The notes below the pieces were generated by a model. It made no database searches. It was not told where the DNA came from and saw only the letters and a list, made by a program, of their open reading frames with translations. Both the position numbers and the translations under genes were made by a program. A stretch of 64,000 nt of DNA from Bromus sterilis (taxonomy: Eukaryota > Streptophyta > Magnoliopsida > Poales > Poaceae). Shown here piece after piece: positions 56,523 to 64,000 of this stretch (position 1 is its first letter; every line of letters starts with the position of its first letter). Location: positions 280,375,770 to 280,439,769 of the forward strand of contig OX465595.1 of assembly GCA_950022295.1 (NCBI GenBank), given 5' to 3'.

Positions 56523-57482
56523 TACATTATATTTGGATGCACTAACAAGAAATATAGTGAAGAATTTGCATTCTTGATGAGTGAACAGTATCAGATGTCC
56601 ATGATGGGCGAACTGAAGTTCTTCTTAGGGCTTAAAATTCGTCAACAACGCAACGGCATCTTCATCTCTCAGGAGAAGTACCTCAAGGAGTGCCTGAAGA
56701 AATTCGGGATGCAAGACTGCAAGGGTATCAAGACACCGATGCCTACAAATGGGCAACTTGGCCCTGATGAAAATGGCAAGGACTACGATCAAAAGGTATA
56801 CCGTTCCATGATAGGTTCTCTGCTATATCTATGTGCATCTAGGCCTGATATAATGTTGAGCGTTTACATGTGTGCCCGATTCCAAGAGGCACCTAAGGAA
56901 TCGCATCACCAAGCGGTGAAACGAATTCTTTGATATTTGGCTCACACCCCGTCGCTAGGCTTATGGTATCCAAAGGGCACACAACTGGATCTCGTTGGGT
57001 ACTCAGACTCAGATTATGCTGAAGATCGAGTGGATCGGAAGTCTACCTCAGGAACATGTCATATCCTCGGACGCTCTCTTGTGTTCTGGTCATCGAAGAA
57101 GCAGAACTGCGTCTCCCTCTCCACTGTTGAAGCTGAATACATAGCTGCTGGTGCAAGCTGCTCACAACTTCTTTGGATGAAGCAAACTCTGAAGTACTAC
57201 GGCATCAACCTGAAGAAAGTACCACTACTGTGTGATAATGAGAGCGCCATCAAGATCTCTCAGAATCCAGTACAACACTCGAGGACGAAGCACATTGAGA
57301 TTCGGTATCACTTTCTTCGGGATCATGTATTGAAGGAAGACATCGTCATCAGCCACGTGAAGACTGAAGACCAACTTGCTGATATATTCACTAAGCCTTT
57401 GGATGAGAAGAATTTTAGCACTCTGAGGTGTGAGCTAAATCTTAGATTTCTCAAACGTCCAGTGAATGGACACACAACCTAA
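56523..57482 (+). pseudogene. Copia reverse transcriptase C-part and RNase H
   Basis: After the one-base deletion the frame changes; MSEQYQMSMMGELKFFLGLK is the RT thumb start and QKVYRSMIGSLLYL its end. TGA at 56931-56933 breaks the frame before YLAHTPSLGLWYP. RNase H from about 56985: GYSDSDYAEDRVDRKSTSG (Asp), SLSTVEAEYIAAG (Glu), LLCDNESAIKIS (Asp), ending near TEDQLADIFTKPL. Catalytic residues are present. Ends at TAA about 57480. In an intact element RNase H removes the RNA template. Confidence 0.9.
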
Positions 57483-58444
57483 CACTTAAACAATATTGAA
57501 GAATCCTGATGTACAACACACGATGCGTCGTACTCCTCAATTCATGAGGAACTACCTCGCTAAGTGTGAAGAAATTAAAGTGGAATTAACTCAAAATCCA
57601 TACGACAATTGTATGGCATCAAGTGTCTCATTCCCTATAAGGTGGGTAGCGCCACCGCCCAAATTCCTCAGGATTTGATGCTCCTCAGTTTCCTCATTTG
57701 ATGTCTTCATCCTGATGATTACCGTGTTTGTCCTCAACAGCGTTCACCTATAGTTCTTGTTCCTCGGCATTTGCTTCTTCATCTAGGTGAACATGATCGG
57801 ACCCGTCCCTCTATGCTCACTTATCCATTCTTTCTATCTCATATGTGTTCATTTGGAAATCATGTATTCCTCAGCGTGGGACCTTTTTCTTCATCCTCAA
57901 AAAATTTAATGTCCTCGGTTTCCCAAAATTGAGGATCATCCGTTGCGATATTTTTTACTTAATGGTTGCGATTTTATAGCATGTGTACTTATCCACCATT
58001 ATGATAACCACTGAGGATCCGAACCGTCAGGGGCAATCGTGTCCAAAAAGTTCTCAACCCCTCAGCTTTCACCCCTCTATAAATAGCCACCCACCCCACG
58101 GTCATTTTCGCCCACATCTCCTCTCCCTCTCGCGCCGCCGCCCTTGAGCTCCTCAAGCTCTTGTGCTCATGTCAGTAGAATTCACCGTCGCCGGGGAAGA
58201 CTAACTCATGGTTCCTCAGCATTTGCCTCAGTACTGGTACGCTTATGTCTCAGTTTCTTGTTCCTCAGTACTGTTGTGTCCTCAAGAATCTTCCCATTTC
58301 TTCATGCCACTACATTCCTCAACAGTATTGCTAGCTTTCTGAGACCCATACCTATGCCTCATTACTTTGATTTCCTCAGCCTATTCCTCATGAATGCATA
58401 TAACCGTACCCCACTTCCCTCACAACTAATTCTGTCACAGGTAC
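57483..58444 (+). other. Spacer between pol and extra ORF, promoter-like
   Basis: No coding content recognised. CCTCAG/TTCCTCA words are dense as in the LTR. A TATA box with a C-rich leader lies at 58077-58140, followed by a plausible intron: donor CTG|GTACGC near 58237 and acceptor TGTCACAG at 58440, just before the ATG of the extra ORF. Confidence 0.5.
58077..58086 (+). promoter_or_regulatory. Internal TATA box upstream of extra ORF
   Basis: CTATAAATAG, the same 10-mer as in the copia LTR (50824-50833), again followed by GCC and a C-rich stretch. Suggests that the downstream ORF has its own promoter. Confidence 0.5.
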
Positions 58445-60936
58445 ATGTCTGCTGAGGAATCGTATGGTTCTCATAGTCTCACTTCATTTGCAGCTCAACT
58501 CGAACGATCCATTCCTCAGTCTCCACCACTGAAGAAAATGGCTCCTCGTCGCAAGCACACTGACACCGCCAAAGATTTGCCTCCCGAGCTCTATGCCAAA
58601 CTAAAGACTCCGGAGCGTGAAAACGCTGGAGAACGTAAGCTTCGGGTCCAGAAGATCACAAGGGAATGGGCCAAGCGATGGGTTGCATATCAATGACTTA
58701 ATCCTCAGCATGAGGAAATGTTTGCTGTCAATCCGCCACTGAAGACCTTGGGTATCAAGGCTCGACCTCCTCCTGAAGCATATCAGCAATACCTCAAGCG
58801 CATTGCCAGCCGAGCAAAGAGTCTGGTCCATGACTTGGCTGCCTCAGTACAACTTCCACCTCAGGCTGATGCTCCGCCTCCGCCACAACCTTAGTCTCGG
58901 CAGCCTCGCAAAAAATCTCCTGGCATCAAACCATCCAAGAAGTCCTCAGCAAAGCCTGATGCTCCTGGCTCCTCTTGTCAACGCACAGCCGGTGCTGCTC
59001 CTGCTTCAAGAATTCAAACTGATGAATCGGGCAATGCCCCTGAGGCTTCAACCACAGTGCCTCAACCTCAGCTGAAGACCAAAACTGTCCTTCAACGCGG
59101 CCCACGGCCCTCACCAAAGAAGACAACCATGCATGGTGCCATTCATCAAACCACGACAGAATCTGATGATGAAGATGAGTTTGAAGACTTGGTCGGTTTT
59201 GTCGCCACTGAAGAACAAAAGATTGAGTATGTGCATGCTGCAGCCAGACGCAAAGCTGAGGCAACGGGTTCTGAAATCCCACTTCTCCTTGATCCCAAGA
59301 AGTTCTTGGAATATATTGGCATCTGGTCAGTCAAGCCTGGTACACCTCTTGATGATTTGGACATACCAAAAGACATCAAGTTCTACATTCAACAGTTCCT
59401 CATCAATGAGATTCATCAACGTGATCTTCAGAAACAATTAAAGGCTCAACTGAAGAAAGTCCAAAGTGACTTTAAAAAGAAACCTGTCACGGATGTTACT
59501 CCTTAGGAGTTCATTGAGTATCAATTGGAGGTTCCTCGCCTCAACACTGAATATGCTGCCAACTGTGCCTACATAGGCAAATCCAAGGAACGGATGTCTC
59601 AGTAGATGCAAAACTTGATGAAGCTTAGGCAGCCCGCCTCTTCAGTCTCTCCTGCTGCCTCAGCTCACGCTGATGCAGAGCCTGATGATACCACCCAAGG
59701 CCGCAAGCGCATGCCCGATGCCCCACCCTCCACTCCACCAGCTGCGAAGAAGCCCACACTGGAACCCATAGTTGAGGAGCCAATTGATGCTACACCACTC
59801 TCCTCGGCTCCTCCGGCATCAAGGGTTGCTGATATCACAATTCACTACACTGCTGCTTCCACTCCACCTAAAAATACTCAGCGCAGCATCGTCGTCTTCA
59901 CCCCACCGTCCAAAGAACTGGTCTCCGCCGCTGCTAAACCCATTGTTCCAACACCTCAGTGTCCACCTCCACCGATCATCACTGAGATTGAAGACATGGA
60001 TGTTGACATTGATGATCATGGTACTCCTTGTGTTATAGATGACGAATATGAGCTGGCCAACTCCCCCACTCATACTATCTTTTCACTCGAGCCTCACTCC
60101 CCCACTGTGACCGAGGTGCTTCCTGATACCTCTCAGCACTCTGAAGACTCTGTTGGTGCCTTGTCCTCAGATTCTGATGCTGATGAACCTGAAGCCACCA
60201 GTGCGCCTCCAAATACTACTGATGACACTGATACTGCCGCAACTCCCAATGCTGACCCTGAGACAGCTCCCCCTGCAGCTGGGACTAAAGCCGAGCACAA
60301 CACTAATGCTGACACTGAAGCTGCACCGGACTGCACTGCAGATCCTCAAGATACATCTCCATCATCTCCACCTACATCACCGAAACCTGGCCCTGATACT
60401 ACGGCTGAAGCCCATTCTGCTCAAGCACCGCCTACCTCTGCTTTAGCCTCACTAGCTCGTCAGGAGAATGCCTCAGCTCTTTCTCTATTCCCAAAGCTGA
60501 AGAAGCCATTCTATCGCAATCTTGAAGCTGATGCTCGTCCCACCTTCAACACTGATGCATTCAATGCCATGAGCTTCTTTCAGGCAGGGATCCAGAATCC
60601 TTACAATTCTCCTCCGCCCAGCAAGCTCCTTAGGTTCTGGACGGCTACTCAAAAGAACTACTATGCCTCAATTTTGTACATGGCACAGAAGGTTTTTCCT
60701 CCTAAACACATTCCTCATCTGGATATGGAGGACATCCCTTGCTTCAACAACGTGTTGCAGGACTTGTATCATGCCAAGCTGCTTCAGTTCTGCTCTGAGT
60801 GTATTCATTGGAATGAAGAACTCGTTCTCCAGTTTTATGCAACACTCTATGTCTCAGGGGACCCCAAAGACATCAACACTTGGGTGATCGACTGGATGAC
60901 TCAGGATCAGCACTACACTGCCCCTGTACCTGAGAT
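58445..60936 (+). pseudogene. Copia extra (env-position) ORF, interrupted and truncated
   Basis: One frame from ATG 58445 (MSAEESYGSHSLTSFAAQLE) to the R2 border. Four stops, no frameshift: TGA 58694, TAG 58892, TAG 59504 and TAG 59603. The N-terminal motif KLRVQKITREWAKRW is at residues 65-79. An Asp/Glu-rich and then long Pro/Thr/Ala/Asp-rich middle (about 59640-60480) is probably disordered. The C-terminal globular part has LLRFWTATQ (60626 on), HIPHLDMEDI and CIHWNEELVLQFYATLY. In SIRE-type elements an ORF here is often called env-like, but I see no signal peptide and no transmembrane segment. It shares both end motifs with the minus-strand ORF at 42385-49791. Function unknown. Confidence 0.7.
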
Positions 60937-62560
60937 TGATGGCTTCTCGCCCTTCGTTGGTTACCCCAAGTGGAAGGTTGAGATGTAGCGCAGCAGCAAG
61001 TTTCCCTCAGTGAAGATACCAAGGTTTGTCTCCAGTAGGACTCCAGAGATGATAAGTAGGTGTCAGCGGCGCAACTGACGTGGACCTGCACATAGACACA
61101 GATAACTTTGTTCCCAACGAAGTTCAGAGAGGTTGTCAATCTCTCCGGTCTTGTTGTTCACAAAGGGTAAAACACAAAGGATAATGATAGCAACTGAAAG
61201 TAAAAAGCAGGAAAGTAAATATAGCGTGGAAACAGTAATAAGGATATGGACCGGGATACGTGATGTTCACTAGTGATGTCTCTCTCCCAAAAGACGATAA
61301 AACTTCTATGCGAGGTAAACAAATTACAGAAGGGAAATTGACAGGATTAGGAACACACCGCAATGCTACCTATGCTACAAAAGAAATGAAGAGGCTCAAA
61401 AGCACGGGCAGTACGCAAAAATAATTAGACCGTAATCCAACTGCATCTACTACTAATCATCCACCTTGAGATATCTATCCAGAACATCTCGCTGGTATTA
61501 AGTTGCGAGCCCCACCCAAAGTGTAAACCCAAAGCAACAGACAACTGCATTAAAAAGAACTTTGCATAAAGTAAACAATCCTTGCAACCGCGGTTACAAG
61601 CACTGTTGTTTCCCCCCTTGTGGCAACATCACATCCCCTAGACTCATGTTTCTGTCACTCAAGCATGTCATCGGGGGGCATGAACCCACAATCGAGCATA
61701 ACGTTCCCTCTTGGAGTCACTACCTACTACTTGGCCAAAGCAATAAACAGCAACGGAGAACATGCAAGAATTACTTAGGAACAAAAATATAAGAGATAAA
61801 AACCAAATATATTACTCTATCACAATCTAAACATAAACTCATAATCCATCAGATCCCATCAAACTCAACATAGCAATAGCAGAAATATTACAAAAGTGCC
61901 TCGATCATGTAGGGCAGCTCACGAGGTCTAAACCATGAAGAACAAAGAGGGGAGGAGAACATCACATAGCTACTGATCACGGACCCATGGTCCAAGGAAA
62001 ACTACTCATGAGACATCCGGGGAGCATCCATGGTGGAGAGGAGACTCCCGGAGGTCGGCCCTCCCTCCGGCAGGGTGCCGGGAAGAGATCTTCTGGTGCT
62101 CCCGATCTCGGAAGCGCGGCGGCGGCGGAACAGAGGCGAGTTTGAGAAATAGGGTTCTTTCTTCAAAGTTTCCCCGTGACGGAGAATAAATAGGCGAAGG
62201 GGGGCAGCCAGAGGTGGACCAGGGGCCCCAGGCGGCCCCCTGGCGCGGCCAGGGGTGGGGCCGCGCCGGGTGGCCTCCTGGGCCCCCTGGCTCCCCTCTG
62301 GCCCCACTCGGGCTCTTCGAGAAGCTTCCTGTAAGCTGATTTTTCCTGTATTTTTCCCGGAATTTTTCTGGCACTTTTTATATGGGGGAAAACTGAAATA
62401 GAAAAACAGCAGAAAACAGGAACTGGCACTGGGGTGCACTGAGTTAATAGGTTAGTCCAAATATGATCAAAAGTGTATGAAAGTGTATCTAGATCATACC
62501 AATATCACACAAAACATGCATGGAGCAAGCAGAAATTATAGATACGTTTTGGACGTATCA
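60937..62560 (-). repeat. R2 3' LTR (1624 bp)
   Basis: In element orientation it starts TGATACGTCCAAAACG (62560) and ends CGAGAAGCCATCA (60937). It retains the promoter block that the R1 3' LTR has lost: TATA-like CTATTTATTCTCC near 62182-62194 (inverted). An extra ORF in the last bases of the copia frame runs into it by chance. Confidence 0.85.
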
Positions 62561-63654
62561 ACATCCCCAAGCTTAATTCCTGCTCGTCCTCGAGTAGGTA
62601 AATGATAACGGCACAATTTCTGTGGTGACATGCTAGAAACCATAAAAGAACTTTGAAAAGTAAAGCAATCAAGGTTAGAGATTCAATTCAAGTCATAACA
62701 TGCAAGAGCCTATATTAGCATTGAAACAAGTAACAAAAGAACAGTAGGTGCAAGAGCTCTCGCTGTCCGTGACTCGAATGTCTCCAAATGGTGTTTGCGT
62801 CCAAGAAGGAGGATAGGGAATACGAGAAAAAGTATTTGTTGAGAACTCAATCTACTAAAGTTTCACACTTGGTCCTCTTTGGAATCTTATCTTGACTCGT
62901 CCCCAGACCACTAGCCAGGTACAAGTCAATTTGATCCACTCCTTTTCGATATTTCGAGCACTCATGCAATGGATGAGCGTATGCACGAGAGTTGACACTT
63001 AGGATGGAAAAGGGAGAAGTACGGAGGAGGAAGACAAAAAGGATGAGAAAGGCTCACATCAATGAGGACAATCATAGGCAAGAGATGCCAAATGATAGAT
63101 ATGATGTGAGGAGTAGGGATTGCCATGCAACGGATGCACATACGAGCTAAGAAGCTCTCCAAAGGAACTAGTGGGGGTGCATCTAACTTGCTCGCTCATG
63201 AAGACCTAGAGCTCGTTTGAGGAGGCTCATCCTTGGAATATGCAAGCCAAGTTCTATAGTGTGAAGGTCCCCACATAGCTATATGCATAATGATCATCTC
63301 TATGGAGTACAAGGATATAAAGGGAGTACTAGTGTGGATCTCTCATAAGGATAGTAGTGTTGCCCCTTTCTCTCTTTTATTTATTTTTCTCCTTTTTCTA
63401 TTTTTTTTATTTTTTTGTGGCCTCAATGGCTCTTTCTATTGAACTCCCATTTGTCCTCTTTGGGATCTTTTATTATGTCCACTTTGGGATCTTTTCCTCA
63501 CTTAAGGGCAACACTCTATTTTACAAGAAGGTAAAGGAGATCTTTCACACTTTACAAGGTACTCAAAATCATAAAGAAGATGTAACTATCATGATGTATG
63601 CAATGTATGTCGCTGCCAGTGTAGCAGGAACATGTATGACATGAAGATCAAGTC
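62561..63654 (-). other. R2 internal non-coding region
   Basis: Starts with the polypurine-like CATCCCCAAGCTTAATTCC (inverted) next to the LTR. Contains the CCTCTTTGGGATCTTTT block corresponding to R1 13270-13430. No coding content recognised. Confidence 0.6.
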
Positions 63655-63906
63655 ATGAAGAGGTGGATGTTGCATGGCAATATAACTCGGAAAGGCTATG
63701 GAAATGCCTTGATAGGTAGGTATGGTGGCTGTTTTGAGGAAAGATATAAGGAGGTTTATGATGACAGAGCGTATCATGCCAAGGGTTTGGATGTACCGGC
63801 GAAGGTGGACACCAACTCTCGGAGTGAGAAGAAGGCAATGCACGGCACGGGAGAGGCTAGCAAAATATGGGAAGGTGGAAGTGTCAACTTTCAATACTTA
63901 CATTAG
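63655..63906 (+). CDS. Antisense ORF of R2, conserved in R1, unknown function
   Basis: An 83-codon frame antisense to R2, beginning MKRWMLHGNITRKGYGNALI, the counterpart of 12844-13125 in R1. It stays aligned with the R1 copy through KKAMHGTGEAS, then a small length change alters the frame and it ends as KIWEGGSVNFQYLH. A second frame continues to the R1-like end TFNTYISPKNSCTYYR. So the R2 copy is probably slightly damaged at its C-terminus. The predicted product is basic; no domain recognised. Confidence 0.4.
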   Translation: MKRWMLHGNITRKGYGNALIGRYGGCFEERYKEVYDDRAYHAKGLDVPAKVDTNSRSEKKAMHGTGEASKIWEGGSVNFQYLH

Positions 63907-64000
63907 TCCGAAGAACTCATGCACTTATTATCGGTAACTCTCAATCTAATAATGAGGTTCACAAAGAGACAAGTACCCCGAGGAGGAGTGTATGGGGGTT
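63907..64000 (-). other. R2 internal region at window edge
   Basis: Corresponds to R1 12785-12875 inverted. Nothing further can be said from the window. Confidence 0.5.

Larger units (their letters stand above)
50154..60936 (+). mobile_element. Ty1/copia retrotransposon, SIRE/Maximus type, 3' end cut off
   Basis: 5' LTR 50154-51538, Met-tRNA PBS 51541, then gag, protease, integrase, RT and RNase H in copia order, and an additional long ORF after pol. Integrase before RT is diagnostic of copia; a large ORF after pol is typical of the SIRE/Maximus lineage. The element is interrupted at 60936 by R2 (target gagat 60932-60936), so its 3' LTR is not in the window. At least ten stop codons and two frameshifts make it inactive. 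Confidence 0.88.
60937..64000 (-). mobile_element. LTR retrotransposon R2 (R1 family), partial
   Basis: Minus orientation: its 3' LTR is 60937-62560 and the internal region continues past the window edge. 62561-64000 corresponds to the inverted 12700-14217 of R1. It inserted into the copia extra ORF; the left target copy is gagat (60932-60936), the right one is outside. Confidence 0.85.

Noticed and set aside
58445..60936. Calling the copia extra ORF a viral envelope gene
   Set aside because: No signal peptide, fusion peptide or transmembrane helix is visible; only its position after pol suggests env.
63357..63644. 95-codon plus-strand ORF in R2
   Set aside because: Phe-rich translation of a T-rich non-coding block; not conserved as a frame in R1.

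Overview
This window is plant nuclear DNA from a large, repeat-rich grass genome. The length and style of the LTR retrotransposons, the CACTA transposons with their subterminal repeats, and the depth of nesting all suggest a Triticeae grass (wheat, Aegilops, barley or rye group). The species cannot be read from the sequence. There is no operon structure, no CRISPR array, no rRNA or tRNA gene, and no clearly intact host gene.

Layout, left to right. (1) 1-714 is unclassified LTR-like DNA. (2) 715-1799, 15616-16334 and 29095-29432 were once one block: a dimeric tandem array of about 340-bp monomers flanked by two copies of a roughly 250-bp segment. Two LTR elements cut it apart: R1 (1800-15610, + strand) and a gag-only element (16340-29089, - strand). 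(3) R1 carries a 6.6-kb CACTA transposon (5624-12208) that contains captured pieces of DNA topoisomerase I and ubiquitin. (4) The gag-only element carries a 3.7-kb solo LTR (22526-26247). (5) 29433-33002 holds two decayed gene-like loci: a protein with 24-residue repeats, and a probable B3-domain gene broken by one stop codon. (6) 33003-38743 is a minus-strand Ty3/gypsy pol fragment with two RNase H domains, split by a 2.8-kb CACTA element (33847-36636) that keeps a transposase-associated/Ulp1-like remnant. (7) 38744-42116 is a probable solo LTR. (8) 42117-50148 is a minus-strand retroelement with a long uncharacterised ORF, split by a second solo LTR (45018-49342). (9) 50154-60936 is a plus-strand Ty1/copia element of SIRE/Maximus type (LTR, gag, pol, extra 3' ORF), cut by R2. 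(10) R2 (60937-64000, - strand) is a second copy of the R1 family and runs off the window.

Several insertions are exact: target-site duplications can be read for both CACTA elements (CGC, TCC), the gag-only element (GATTT) and both solo LTRs (CTCGT, GAACT), and nearly so for R1. This gives a relative insertion order.

The most interesting points are: the extra 3' ORF, present twice in diverged and oppositely oriented elements, sharing an N-terminal motif at identical residue numbers and a C-terminal motif; the gene-capturing CACTA with an intron-bearing ubiquitin chimera; an antisense ORF conserved between R1 and R2; and a pattern of stop codons dominated by CAG-to-TAG and CGA-to-TGA, as expected from decay of methylated DNA.
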